Program-made: the position numbers and the translations under genes | Notes under the pieces: model-generated | The model's database searches: none | Told to the model about the DNA's origin: nothing | The model's input: only the letters and a program-made list of their open reading frames with translations | Shown: positions 7,603 through 16,430 of the stretch, piece after piece | Layout of the letters: each line of letters starts with the position of its first letter | How positions within the stretch are numbered: the stretch's first letter is position 1 | From: Thalassobius sp. I31.1 | Lineage (GTDB): Bacteria; Pseudomonadota; Alphaproteobacteria; Rhodobacterales; Rhodobacteraceae | DNA: 42,487 nucleotides | Direction: 5' to 3' | Assembly: GCF_003031585.1 (NCBI RefSeq) | Contig: NZ_PWAA01000013.1 | Location: 1 to 42,487, forward strand

Positions 7603-8723
7603 TCGATCTCACTGCTTTTCGCCGGGATTTGCATGCGCACCCCGAAATTGGCTTTGATCTGACACGAACGCCAGACCGCATCACCGCAGCACTTGAAAGC
7701 ACCGGGCTAAAAGTGACCCGCGGTCTGGGCGGATCAGGGCTTGTTGCCACCCTGAACCGTGGCCCGGATGAGACCGCCATCGGGTTTCGTGCCGATATGG
7801 ATGCGCTCCCAATTGAAGAAGCAAATGATCTGCCCTGGCGTTCCGTCACAAAAGGCAAATTTCATGGCTGTGGTCATGACGGTCACAGCACGATGCTGCT
7901 GGGGGCCGCCTTGAAACTGGCGGCAGATCCCACACTGAAACGCACCATCCACTTCATCTTTCAGCCCGATGAAGAAAACGGAAACGGCGCCAAAGCGATG
8001 ATCCGTGACGGATTGTTTGAACGTTTTCCCATGACGGCGATCTATGGCCTGCACAATATGCCAGGCATGGCCCCGGGTCACTTTGCGACACAGCCCGGCC
8101 CCTTCTGCGCGTTTGAGGATAACTTCGAAATCCGCATTCAGGGCAAAGGCGGACATGCTTCGATGCCTGACAAAGGTGTTGATCCCATTGTGACGGCATC
8201 TGCCATTGTCCTGCAATTGCAATCTGTTGTTTCACGTTCACTGCCTGCCTCGGAACATGGGGTGGTCTCTGTGACGGAATTTCTGACAGATGGTGCCCGC
8301 AATATCCTGCCCGGCAATGTGACCCTGCGCGGCGATTGCCGTGGGTTTTCAGATGCAGTGTCTACAACGATTGAACAGAGAATGCGCGCGATTGTCGAAG
8401 GTGTTTGCATCGCCCAGGGGGCACAGGGCGCAGTGGATTATTCCACATCATTCCGGCCGCTGGTCAATGATGCCACCGCCACACAGCGCATCGCAAATGC
8501 GGCCCGGACAATTGGTACGCTAAATGACAGCTTTGGCCGCGTTGGCTTTTCTGAAGATTTTGCGGAATTTCTGAAACATCGGCCTGGTGCCTTCATTCTG
8601 ATGGGGAACGGCCTGGAAGGAAACCACGCAATGCCCCTGCACAATCCGTCGTATGACTTCAATGATGCCGCAATTGCGCATGGTGTTGATTTCTGGGTAA
8701 AACTCGCCCTGCCCGACATGTAA
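7599..8723 (+). CDS. M20D-family amidohydrolase (amino-acid N-acyl/carbamoyl hydrolase type)
   Basis: 374-residue zinc-type peptidase/amidohydrolase. Motifs seen: RRDLHAHPEIGF at the N-terminus, a metal-binding CGHDGH (Cys91, His93, His96), catalytic/metal DEENGNG, GLHNMPG, and the C-terminal ligand region GNHAMPLHNPSYDF. The small dimerisation domain sits in the middle (GKGGHASMPDKG). Relatives remove an acyl, hippuryl or carbamoyl group from an amino acid. It is translationally coupled to the ammonia-lyase, a pairing like ygeX-ygeY in Escherichia coli. A route in which an N-modified diamino acid is first deprotected and then deaminated is therefore reasonable (inference). Confidence 0.87.
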   Translation: MIDLTAFRRDLHAHPEIGFDLTRTPDRITAALESTGLKVTRGLGGSGLVATLNRGPDETAIGFRADMDALPIEEANDLPWRSVTKGKFHGCGHDGHSTMLLGAALKLAADPTLKRTIHFIFQPDEENGNGAKAMIRDGLFERFPMTAIYGLHNMPGMAPGHFATQPGPFCAFEDNFEIRIQGKGGHASMPDKGVDPIVTASAIVLQLQSVVSRSLPASEHGVVSVTEFLTDGARNILPGNVTLRGDCRGFSDAVSTTIEQRMRAIVEGVCIAQGAQGAVDYSTSFRPLVNDATATQRIANAARTIGTLNDSFGRVGFSEDFAEFLKHRPGAFILMGNGLEGNHAMPLHNPSYDFNDAAIAHGVDFWVKLALPDM

Positions 8724-8750
8724 TTTCACCCGCCGGTGTCAACACATATA

Positions 8751-9512
8751 TCACAAAGATATACGCCCCGCGACAAGCGCAATGGCCACGGCCTGATCCC
8801 GGGTTTTCGCACTTAGCTTTGTACGGGCGTTGCGCAGGTGTAGCTCAACCGTCACCGGGCGCAGGTTCATTTTTGCGGCGATCATATCTGTGCGCAACCC
8901 GCGGGCCGTCCACTGAAGCGCCTCAGTCTCTCTGGAGGTTAACTGCGTCGCCTCATCAGCCTCGGACAGGTTCACCTGCGATATCTGCTGATGCACCATA
9001 TGGCCGATCAGGCGCATTTCATTTTCATGCCTGTGGCGAAGATTGTTAACATGCGCCCGCCCATAACTGCTGAGGAAATTCCACCCGGCCAGACCATTTT
9101 GCGATTTCGCACGCAAAGGGCTGACAAAGCCCGCCGTCAATCCCGTTTCACCCGCATCCAGGATAAATCGCTTTTCAGCCGGGGTCATATAGCTGTGATG
9201 CAGAATGCAATCCTGCCCGACGTCTGACGCAGCATAACTGTTGCAGCAATACCGGAAGAACGGATCCACCTTCACGTAATCCTGGTCGGTATAATGCGTG
9301 GTCCAATCCTGACTAAGGTTGGTCATAAGCGTAAGCTTTTGCGGCTTTAAATCCGCATAAAGCAGCCCGTCAATGCCAAGGCCGGCATAGTATTCGGTCG
9401 CAAGGCTCCATACCCCTTCAACACTGGTTTGTTGGGGTATGTATTCACAGAGCGTGTCAAAATCTGGCGCGTTCAAAGTCGTAAACCTATGGTTTTCCTT
9501 AGATTGACACAA
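8751..9512 (-). CDS. solo LuxR-type regulator with autoinducer-binding domain
   Basis: 253-residue regulator. An N-terminal autoinducer-binding domain (about 30-180) precedes a C-terminal LuxR/FixJ HTH (about 190-250; LTSRETEALQWTARGL). Counting from TraR landmarks, Trp70, Tyr74, Asp83 and Pro84 match the conserved W-x3-Y-x8-DP acyl-homoserine-lactone pocket, but the usual second Trp (TraR Trp85) is absent: Val98 is there without a gap. No luxI is in the window, so it is an orphan that may bind another ligand. The reading frame begins at TTG 9512. A second TTG at 9476 has AGGT upstream and may be the real start. It is divergent from the exported-protein cluster, which it may control. Confidence 0.88.
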   Translation of the reverse strand: MCQSKENHRFTTLNAPDFDTLCEYIPQQTSVEGVWSLATEYYAGLGIDGLLYADLKPQKLTLMTNLSQDWTTHYTDQDYVKVDPFFRYCCNSYAASDVGQDCILHHSYMTPAEKRFILDAGETGLTAGFVSPLRAKSQNGLAGWNFLSSYGRAHVNNLRHRHENEMRLIGHMVHQQISQVNLSEADEATQLTSRETEALQWTARGLRTDMIAAKMNLRPVTVELHLRNARTKLSAKTRDQAVAIALVAGRISL

Positions 9513-9566
9513 GGCGTCGTGATTTGCAATTTCGGGTCAGCCCGGCCTTAAAAAACGTGTACCTAC

Positions 9567-9572
9567 AGGAGG
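9567..9572 (+). promoter_or_regulatory. strong ribosome-binding site fixing a TTG start
   Basis: AGGAGG lies five bases before TTG 9578. Starting there gives a textbook signal peptide, whereas the first ATG (9524) would put 18 unlikely residues in front of it. Confidence 0.75.
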
Positions 9573-9577
9573 TTCGC

Positions 9578-10426
9578 TTGAAGAAAGCAATCCAATACGC
9601 CGCTGTTTTATCAGTGATTGCATCCCCGACACTCGCGGAAAATCTGATTTTTGAGATCACCTCAATGGCCAACAGAGAGAAAGATCCTGACGTTTATTCC
9701 CTGGACCGCTGTGATCTGGGGATGTCCGTCAAAAACGAAACCGGGTTTGATATTGCGCTTGAGGTCGCGTTTTCGCCGGTGCTGGATGACGGATCTTTCA
9801 GCGATATTGTTAGCGGTGCGATTGGTGACGCATCCCCCCTGAACAGCCACTATATTGGTGTTGTGAATGACGGTGAAACTGTCGCGTCAGACACCGGGCT
9901 GATGGCTGTCGATTGCGATGATGTTCAGACGTTTGTTGTGAAACCAACATGCACGCGGCGGTCAGGTGGTGACAGTTGTGCGGAACTTGCGGTTGCCTCC
10001 CCCGACTCTGTGATTGGTGTTTTGATGACATCCGCACCTGACGGGAGCGAACCCATCGGTCAAGCGCGTGAAGCTGAACCTGGCGGACCTATGCAGGGCA
10101 CCTGGACTGTTTCCGCCGGGGGCGAACAGATTATCGCATTGGATATTCTTGACGATAGCAATGAAAACCTGAGCGGCCAGTTCAGAACCTTCCCGGCGAT
10201 TTGCCCGCTGCTTGATGCAGGCGAAGATTGCGCCAGAGGAGACCTGAACAAAGAAATCCGGTCCGTTTATGGCGGGCCGGAAGATCTGACTGTTCGCCTG
10301 ATGATGACGGACGAGCTGAACCAAAACGCCATCATTCTGAAGGCCAGCCCTGCATCCGGGGAAGGCACCATGATTGATGATGAAACCTATAAGAATTTTA
10401 ATATCACTTTTGAAATGACGAACTAA
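9578..10426 (+). CDS. exported protein of unknown function, first gene of the vWA cluster
   Basis: 282-residue protein with signal peptide MKKAIQYAAVLSVIASPTLA cut before ENLIFE. The mature part is acidic and beta-rich by composition, with Cys pairs (CTRRSGGDSC; CPLLDAGEDC). From about residue 167 there is a segment beginning GTWTVSAGGEQIIALDI that resembles lipocalin-like or beta-sandwich modules and echoes a W-x-I motif in the next gene. No family is recognised. It is divergent from a LuxR-type regulator with about 65 bases between them, and is followed by a strong hairpin before the vWA gene. It probably acts in the periplasm together with the next two products. Confidence 0.7.
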   Translation: MKKAIQYAAVLSVIASPTLAENLIFEITSMANREKDPDVYSLDRCDLGMSVKNETGFDIALEVAFSPVLDDGSFSDIVSGAIGDASPLNSHYIGVVNDGETVASDTGLMAVDCDDVQTFVVKPTCTRRSGGDSCAELAVASPDSVIGVLMTSAPDGSEPIGQAREAEPGGPMQGTWTVSAGGEQIIALDILDDSNENLSGQFRTFPAICPLLDAGEDCARGDLNKEIRSVYGGPEDLTVRLMMTDELNQNAIILKASPASGEGTMIDDETYKNFNITFEMTN

Positions 10427-10429
10427 TTT

Positions 10430-10492
10430 ATGGTGCGGGCAGCCAGGGCCACAAGACAATCCCGGCTGCCCGCATCCCCCCGCACCATTTTG
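10430..10492 (+). terminator. hairpin between the first exported gene and the vWA gene
   Basis: TGCGGGCAGCC (10434-10444) and GGCTGCCCGCA (10464-10474) pair perfectly over 11 bases. Flanking ATGG/CCAT can extend the stem with a bulge, and CATTTTG follows. It would stop or attenuate transcription leaving the first gene. Confidence 0.65.
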
Positions 10493-10517
10493 AGAAACCG
10501 CAAATACATGCTATTAT
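10490..10517 (+). promoter_or_regulatory. predicted sigma-70-type promoter of the vWA gene
   Basis: TTGAGA (10490-10495) and TATTAT (10512-10517) each match the consensus at five of six bases and are 16 bases apart. Transcription would begin about 30 bases before the ATG, and the promoter sits directly behind the terminator-like hairpin. Confidence 0.5.
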
Positions 10518-10554
10518 GCCGTATTTGTTGAGTTACGTATTTAATGAGGTCACG

Positions 10555-13500
10555 ATGCCACTGAGCTTTCGCACGATATTCCCCCTGTCTCTTAGTCTTT
10601 GCACCGCCCTGGTTCCCCCGGCCTATTCGCAGACCGCCGACACCGATGTTATGGTCGTTTTTGATGTCTCCGGGTCCATGTGGGGGCAGATTGATGGCGT
10701 CACGAAAATCGAAATCGCCCGCGACGCCTTCAGCACCATTTCCGCCGATTGGAACGCGGGCAATGTGAATGCCGGGCTGATCGCTTATGGGCACCGGCGC
10801 AAGGGGGATTGTTCAGATATCGAACTGATCTCAGAACCTGCGCCCGGGTCAAGCGCAGCTTTGGGCCAGATTGTGAACCAGCTTACGCCGCGCGGAAAAA
10901 CACCCCTGTCGGATGCCGTGCGTCTGGCGGCTGAAACATTACGCTTTACCGAAGACAGCGCAACGGTGGTTCTTGTGTCCGATGGCCGCGAAACCTGTTC
11001 TGCAGATCCATGTGCGGTTGGCGCGGAACTGGAACGTCTTGGCGTGAATTTCACAGCCCATGTGGTTGGCTTTGACGTGACCGATCCCGAAGCGCGCGCA
11101 CAGTTGCAATGTCTGGCCGATAACACCGGCGGGCAGTATTTTGACGCGGGTGACGCCAATGGTCTGGGGGATGCTTTGCGCAACATCGCAGCCCCGGAAC
11201 CGGTGCAAGAGGCCAGCAGCGGTGTCTTTTCACTGAATGTCGGGATCTCGACAACCGAAGGGACATCCCGGCCAGGTCAGTTGACTTATCGCGCAACCAA
11301 CACAGAAACGGGCGATGTGATAATCATTGGGTCGCGCAAAGATGCGGCTGAAATCCTGACGGCACTGCCCGCAGAATTGCCCGATGGCGTCTGGCTGATC
11401 GAAGCAATATCAGCAGAAGGCCACGGCAGCCTGGAGGTCAGCCCTGCGAATGAAGGCGAAACGATCGATGTGCCTTTCACAGCCCACGCGACCGGGTTCA
11501 CAATGCCCAATCACGGGCCTTACGCCATGGGCACCGAAAATGTCTTTTATCTGAACGCAACGGCACCACTTCAGCCAAATGCCGAATATACAGTCGCATT
11601 GATTGACCCGCGCACAGAAGAGCGCATCGATTGGGAAACCCGCTTTGGCAGCAACCCAACCGGTGTCACGCCCCATTGGCTGGTCGCACCGGAACGTGCC
11701 GGAACCTACGAGATCCGGGTTCAGAAAGGTTATGACGCACCGATCGCCGTGTTCCCGGTGGAATTTACTGAGGCGCCGCAAGTCGGCTGGACGGGCGTGC
11801 GCAATGGTCAGACCGGTGGTCAGTTGCCTGTTTCGGTTACGGGGCATGTCTATCAGAGTAACCAGTTGATCCTCAGCCAAAATGGCACCGAACTGGGCCG
11901 TTTTAGTCTGCAAAGTCTCGACACACCTACAGGTCCGATGCTGCCTCTGCCGAATGCCGATGGCGCATATGACCTGAGCTATAGTTATTATGACGCCAAT
12001 GGGGATCAGCAGCTGGTTGATCTTGGGCAGATCAACGTGGGTGCCGTCGTGCAGGAAGATGACGCAGATGCGGTTGTTCCACCTGCAGATACCAACGCTG
12101 GTGGCGGCGTATTCAGCCAGAACGATATGCAAATTCATATCCTGGATGAGCATCTGAATTCACACCCGGGAATGGTTAACAATATTGCGCTATGGGAGAC
12201 GTCTGAGACCACCGAAATCGGGTTTGACTGTGTCGCCCCGGCCTGCTCCCAACCCATTCCTGGTTTTGAAGACGGCTTTCCGATGCCTGTTCTACAGGGC
12301 ATTACACTGCATCGCAGTGGTGTTCTGAAAGGTGGCGTTCCCTATGTGGCATTCCACCACAAAGGCTCAAACGGTACGCTTGAATTAAACCCGTCAATGG
12401 CGGATCCCGCCGGATCCCTTCTGCATCTGGGGCATTCCACATGTGAAGGACTTGCTGAAACCGGCGAGACGGCCACCGGTGAACCCGCACATCTGATGTG
12501 TATCACAAACATGCCGGATCCGGCGCTGGTGCAGCAACAGGATCTGTTACAGGGCTGGCTGAAAATGCATGCGTTGATGCAGCCCGCCGCGGTGACATCC
12601 CGTGAACAAAGCCCGGCCCTGCCCGCAGACGTCCACGCCGATCTGCCTGCCACAGCAGATGCCGACGCACGACGAAACCGCGCAATCCTGGACGCCGTAT
12701 ATATTTGTTATGACGAACGCTGCACCTTCAATTTTGAATCCCTTGGCCTGACCGATATTCCGGTGCTGAAGAACTTTGGCCTGATGGAAACAGGGGCTGT
12801 GAATGGCCACCTGAACCTGGAACTGGTGAATGTAACCAATGGTGAATGGGTCGTGGTCAACCCAATAGCAATGCTGTCTGATGAAATGCTGGATTGCGAA
12901 GCCCAGGCTGATGACGTCAGCCAGCCAGACCGCATCTGCACTGTAATAAACGCCAATGCTTATACCCATGCACAACGAAACCTGATGAACACCTGGATGC
13001 GTGAATTGCGTGCCGGTGACCATAACAACCAGCAGATGTCCCGCGATCACCACTTTCTTTACATGGGCGAAGAAGGCACGCCTTCAGAAATTGTCCCCGT
13101 ATTTACCGGGGCCTGGACGATCATTGATCGCGCGACGATGAATGAGATCGGTCAGGTCAATCTGGCATCTTCCATTCAGAATGAACAATTCAGCGAGGCC
13201 CGCGTGACCATCGGAACGCCGCTTGATCCGGCCAATCTCCCTGTTGGTGAGGACGTCGATATTTCTGTCACCACCCAGGTGAACGCGGATGGAACGCCAG
13301 CCTATGGCTGGGTGAGCCTTGGCAATCATCCTGACGAATATTCCGGTGCCATGCGCCCGGTGAAAAATACGGACAATTGGGAAGCCGTTCTGGGCCATCA
13401 CCAAAACCCGAAACTTCTGCATATTATGCTGCGGCCAGATACCAGCCAGGCATCACCAGAAGGCGCGATCCCAGGCACCCCGGAAACGCCAGATCAGCAA

Positions 13501-14181
13501 CACGGCGCACTCCAGGGAGAATGGGAAATCATCAATGAAAGCACCCAGCGCCCCTGGTTGCGCCTGTCACTGGACCACCTCCCACAGGGCGCACGCGCCA
13601 CGGGGCCGGTGATGCAACTGGCAGCGGGTGAAATCGGTGACGGTACGGCGGATATACATGTGATCATGAAACCGTCCGGCGGGATCAATATGATCCGGTT
13701 GCAGCTGGACACCCCGCAAGGCGCATTGCCCAGTCTGCTAAGCGCGGATGCGTCCGGGAATGTTTTTGCGGGAACCCTGCCCCTTGGCCATGACGATGCC
13801 AGCATTTTCATTGAAATGCGGCGCGCGGGATCACAAGCCCCAATCTCCGACAGCGAAGCTGCGATCATTGGCGAAGGGTTTACCCCCGCCTGTACCGAGG
13901 CATATTGTTACTACGCCAACTCCGAATACCGCGACAGCTTTGCGCTCCCGCAGGGGTGGCGTTATCGCTCGCCCGTGCGTGCAGGGAACGGCGGCGTGAT
14001 TGCCATTGATGCCGATGGGCGGGATGCAATCACCTGGCATGTAGAAGGCACACCACCAGCAGACACCGTCTGTCTCGCAGGTGACAGCGGGCAGTTCTGC
14101 GCCAGATCGGATGCGCCAGAGGCCATCATTGCGGGCTTTGACATGCTGCGTCAAAGCCATTCACTGCTTCCAGACCATTGA
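10555..14181 (+). CDS. large exported von Willebrand factor A protein
   Basis: 1208-residue secreted or periplasmic protein. The signal peptide ends near residue 26 (PAYSQ-TADTD). A vWA domain (about 29-215) has a complete metal-ion-dependent adhesion site: DVSGSMW (Asp37, Ser39, Ser41), GKTPLSDA and VLVSDGRETC. This type resembles Ca-activated chloride-channel/TerF-like vWA proteins that bind partner proteins through a divalent metal. The remainder appears to be several beta-sandwich or Ig-like units (about 250-480), then unrecognised Cys-containing domains (CVAPACSQ; CYDERC) and a WEIINESTQRPWLRLSL segment. There is no membrane anchor at the C-terminus. ATG 10555 follows TGAGGT and starts the signal peptide; the next gene begins 16 bases on. 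Function unknown. Confidence 0.85.
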   Translation: MPLSFRTIFPLSLSLCTALVPPAYSQTADTDVMVVFDVSGSMWGQIDGVTKIEIARDAFSTISADWNAGNVNAGLIAYGHRRKGDCSDIELISEPAPGSSAALGQIVNQLTPRGKTPLSDAVRLAAETLRFTEDSATVVLVSDGRETCSADPCAVGAELERLGVNFTAHVVGFDVTDPEARAQLQCLADNTGGQYFDAGDANGLGDALRNIAAPEPVQEASSGVFSLNVGISTTEGTSRPGQLTYRATNTETGDVIIIGSRKDAAEILTALPAELPDGVWLIEAISAEGHGSLEVSPANEGETIDVPFTAHATGFTMPNHGPYAMGTENVFYLNATAPLQPNAEYTVALIDPRTEERIDWETRFGSNPTGVTPHWLVAPERAGTYEIRVQKGYDAPIAVFPVEFTEAPQVGWTGVRNGQTGGQLPVSVTGHVYQSNQLILSQNGTELGRFSLQSLDTPTGPMLPLPNADGAYDLSYSYYDANGDQQLVDLGQINVGAVVQEDDADAVVPPADTNAGGGVFSQNDMQIHILDEHLNSHPGMVNNIALWETSETTEIGFDCVAPACSQPIPGFEDGFPMPVLQGITLHRSGVLKGGVPYVAFHHKGSNGTLELNPSMADPAGSLLHLGHSTCEGLAETGETATGEPAHLMCITNMPDPALVQQQDLLQGWLKMHALMQPAAVTSREQSPALPADVHADLPATADADARRNRAILDAVYICYDERCTFNFESLGLTDIPVLKNFGLMETGAVNGHLNLELVNVTNGEWVVVNPIAMLSDEMLDCEAQADDVSQPDRICTVINANAYTHAQRNLMNTWMRELRAGDHNNQQMSRDHHFLYMGEEGTPSEIVPVFTGAWTIIDRATMNEIGQVNLASSIQNEQFSEARVTIGTPLDPANLPVGEDVDISVTTQVNADGTPAYGWVSLGNHPDEYSGAMRPVKNTDNWEAVLGHHQNPKLLHIMLRPDTSQASPEGAIPGTPETPDQQHGALQGEWEIINESTQRPWLRLSLDHLPQGARATGPVMQLAAGEIGDGTADIHVIMKPSGGINMIRLQLDTPQGALPSLLSADASGNVFAGTLPLGHDDASIFIEMRRAGSQAPISDSEAAIIGEGFTPACTEAYCYYANSEYRDSFALPQGWRYRSPVRAGNGGVIAIDADGRDAITWHVEGTPPADTVCLAGDSGQFCARSDAPEAIIAGFDMLRQSHSLLPDH

Positions 14182-14197
14182 TTGAAAGGTGAATATT

Positions 14198-15187
14198 ATG
14201 AAAAATCTAATGATGGCCACCGTATTTCTGCCCCTCTTGGCGGCTCTCCCAGCCAAAGCTGAATACTATACCTGCTACAGTGGGAGTGCCGTTCGCATTG
14301 AGACGACAATTTCAACATATGAATTTAATCTTCTGCACAACCTGGCAGAGGCACGTCCAAATGCGGCTGCCTTGTTGCTCATTGTGGCTCCGAATGCCCA
14401 GAAAGATACCGCCAATACAGGTCAATGGGTGCGTGGTCTCCATCAGGCCAATGTAATCTGTCGTGAGCATGAGAAAACGCTTCCCCCAGGTCATTGTGAG
14501 AGACTGGATTTAACCGCAAATATGCCAGGGCCAGTCGCCTGTCAGGAAGCCGACACACCCTATTTCTTCTGTGGCGATTCAGGGATTACCACTGGGCAAA
14601 CAGGCCAGACCATAGACTATCTGCAACAAACCCATGGACTGGCGGCGCCGGAAGGAGCGGAAACCGCCCTGTATTTTAACTATGTAGGCGAGCCACGCTG
14701 GATGGAAGATGATTTAACCACCGCGATGCAACACTGTGCCCTGGAGCAAGCCGAGGTTCCAGAAATCTCCACGGCATCCGTCACGTCAGGCAGTTCCGGA
14801 AACTGGAGCATCGCACTGAAAGACACAAGGGCGACGGGCTGCCCCGCGGCTGCCACATCTCAGGCCGGTGCATTTTCCAATCGCTATCTGTCCAGTGGCC
14901 TACGACAGATACAGGCACCATTTACGCCAGGGCAGTTGATCTCGGACAATGGGTTTCACAGCGGCTGGCAATCATCGGGAACGAACTCATGGCAGGCTGT
15001 GGGGGCAGATCTTGATGAAGGAGGAATAGCGACCCGAACGACATTCTCCATAAGCCTGATCAGCGAGACTCAGGCCAATATTTCAGCGTTAATGATCTTC
15101 AATGTAGCACCCGAACTTGCAGCGATGTCCCCATTGTCAGAAAGCTGTCGTTTTGAATTAGACGCGGTCGCAACAAGACAAAACTAG
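14198..15187 (+). CDS. exported Cys-rich protein of unknown function, downstream partner of the vWA protein
   Basis: 329-residue protein with signal peptide MKNLMMATVFLPLLAALPAKA cut before EYYTC. The N-terminal half has repeated Cys pairs (CYSGS; VICREHEK; GHCERL; VACQEADTPYFFCGDSG), and the C-terminal half is a Ser/Thr/Gly-rich beta-like domain starting around GSSGNWSIALKDT. No family is recognised. It lies 16 bases after the vWA stop and is surely co-transcribed. The ATG at 14198 has AAAGGT seven bases upstream; the GTG at 14189 overlaps that site and is less likely. It could be a ligand of the vWA domain (inference). Confidence 0.72.
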   Translation: MKNLMMATVFLPLLAALPAKAEYYTCYSGSAVRIETTISTYEFNLLHNLAEARPNAAALLLIVAPNAQKDTANTGQWVRGLHQANVICREHEKTLPPGHCERLDLTANMPGPVACQEADTPYFFCGDSGITTGQTGQTIDYLQQTHGLAAPEGAETALYFNYVGEPRWMEDDLTTAMQHCALEQAEVPEISTASVTSGSSGNWSIALKDTRATGCPAAATSQAGAFSNRYLSSGLRQIQAPFTPGQLISDNGFHSGWQSSGTNSWQAVGADLDEGGIATRTTFSISLISETQANISALMIFNVAPELAAMSPLSESCRFELDAVATRQN

Positions 15188-15223
15188 GCGCAGGTTTCAC
15201 AGCCTGAACAAGACAGCCACGTT

Positions 15224-15243
15224 GCGTTCTTTATGAACGCTTT
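15224..15243. terminator. short hairpin between convergent genes
   Basis: GCGTTC-TTTAT-GAACGC followed by TTT lies at the junction of the exported-protein gene and the oppositely oriented TetR gene, overlapping the TetR stop codon. The stem is only six base pairs, so the call is tentative. Confidence 0.3.
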
Positions 15244-15905
15244 GACGCCGCAATATGGGAGTTCTGATTGGCTGTGAACCCTGAGATTTGCGCTTCAAGC
15301 AGCTCAGAGAGTTCACCTTGAAAACTCATCGCCATGCCTTCAAACCCATCAAATGTTGCCAATTGTTGTGCGGGGGCATTCGGGCGCGTCATGGGCCAAA
15401 GCCCTGCGACCACGATGCCGGAAAACAGGCTGATCCTTGCGGCCTGTGCCTCTGAGATATTCTCCAGGACGCTGGAAATCGCGTGGTTTACCACTTGGGC
15501 ATCTTCAAATCCGGCCATCTTAATATCGCGGATCTTTTTCAATTCAATATTATGTTCAAGGATCGAAGATGACACGCAGAGCAGATCGCACAGCATAGGC
15601 TGTCTGGCATAAAAGTCAGCCAGTAGCGCGCTGAGTTCGGGCACCGTCATCTTTTGGTTTTTAGTTCTCGCCGCGAAGTCGCAAGCGAATTTATGGGTTT
15701 CCTCATGCATCAAAACCAACAAAATCTCTTCGCGGCTTTCGAAATAGCGATAGAGATTGGATTTTGTGACATCTGCGCGCCGCCCCAATTCGTTCAACGA
15801 CCAGCCCATAACGCCAAATTCAGCGCATAAATCCCGGGCACTTTGCAAAATAGCACTGCGGCGCTCTGCGATTTGATCCGCTTGTCGGGCGCGTTGAAAT
15901 GACAT
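15231..15905 (-). CDS. TetR-family transcriptional regulator
   Basis: 224-residue repressor. The N-terminal TetR HTH spans about residues 14-60 (ILQSARDLCAEFGVMGWSL, then ADVTKSNLYRYFESREEIL), and the helical ligand domain fills the rest. It is the last gene of the SDR/membrane-protein operon. GGAGGC sits five bases before ATG 15905, which favours this over the ATG at 15917, which itself overlaps that site. It probably represses its own operon and the divergent aldehyde dehydrogenase in response to a hydrophobic ligand (inference). Confidence 0.88.
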   Translation of the reverse strand: MSFQRARQADQIAERRSAILQSARDLCAEFGVMGWSLNELGRRADVTKSNLYRYFESREEILLVLMHEETHKFACDFAARTKNQKMTVPELSALLADFYARQPMLCDLLCVSSSILEHNIELKKIRDIKMAGFEDAQVVNHAISSVLENISEAQAARISLFSGIVVAGLWPMTRPNAPAQQLATFDGFEGMAMSFQGELSELLEAQISGFTANQNSHIAASKRS

Positions 15906-15917
15906 GGATGCCTCCAT

Positions 15918-16430
15918 CTATGGATGTTCAGACTGCGAAACCTCAGCCATGATGGCCCCATAGTAGCGGTTTGATCTCTCTTTGGAAAACATATCAATCA
16001 CAAGACCCGACAGGCCAAGAAAAACAAGACAAATCGCTATTGCACGCAACATGGCCTGTTCCGAAACCGCGAAAAGCATCAGAGCAATGGCAAAGGCAAT
16101 CGCCGCGCCGATTATTGTATAGGTGTATAAGATCTGAAATGCCTCAACCCGCGCCTTTTCAGCATATAAAAAGGCCCGCGGATCCAGCGCATAGGCCTCG
16201 GTGAATGTTGCGATCTTAGCGGGGGTGCCCAAGGTCCCGCCAAGTCCTGCACCCAAAAAGAGCATCGCAATGATTGCCAGCGGAATTGGCAGTGCCTGCC
16301 CCATCGGATTCGGTGCAAAACGCCACAAAGCCGCAGCGATGATCAGGATCACAACACCAGCGCAAGCGAGCAACGACATCTCAAAGGCCTCATTGCGAAG
16401 CCATTCAATCGCATGATCCAGGAATGTCAT
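15918..16430 (-). CDS. four-helix integral membrane protein, unknown
   Basis: 170-residue inner-membrane protein with four predicted hydrophobic segments, about 18-37 (LLACAGVVILIIAAALW), 47-67, 102-122 and 130-148. A loop contains LDPRAFLYAEKARVEAFQ. Its ATG overlaps the stop of the SDR gene as ATGA, so it is translationally coupled; a GTG at 16439 is the alternative start. The family is not recognised. Its position between an oxidoreductase and a TetR regulator suggests a role with a lipophilic substrate, which is inference. Confidence 0.7.
   Translation of the reverse strand: MTFLDHAIEWLRNEAFEMSLLACAGVVILIIAAALWRFAPNPMGQALPIPLAIIAMLFLGAGLGGTLGTPAKIATFTEAYALDPRAFLYAEKARVEAFQILYTYTIIGAAIAFAIALMLFAVSEQAMLRAIAICLVFLGLSGLVIDMFSKERSNRYYGAIMAEVSQSEHP

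Noticed and set aside
8751-9512. Quorum-sensing LuxR/LuxI pair
   Set aside because: No acyl-homoserine-lactone synthase was found in any frame near the regulator.
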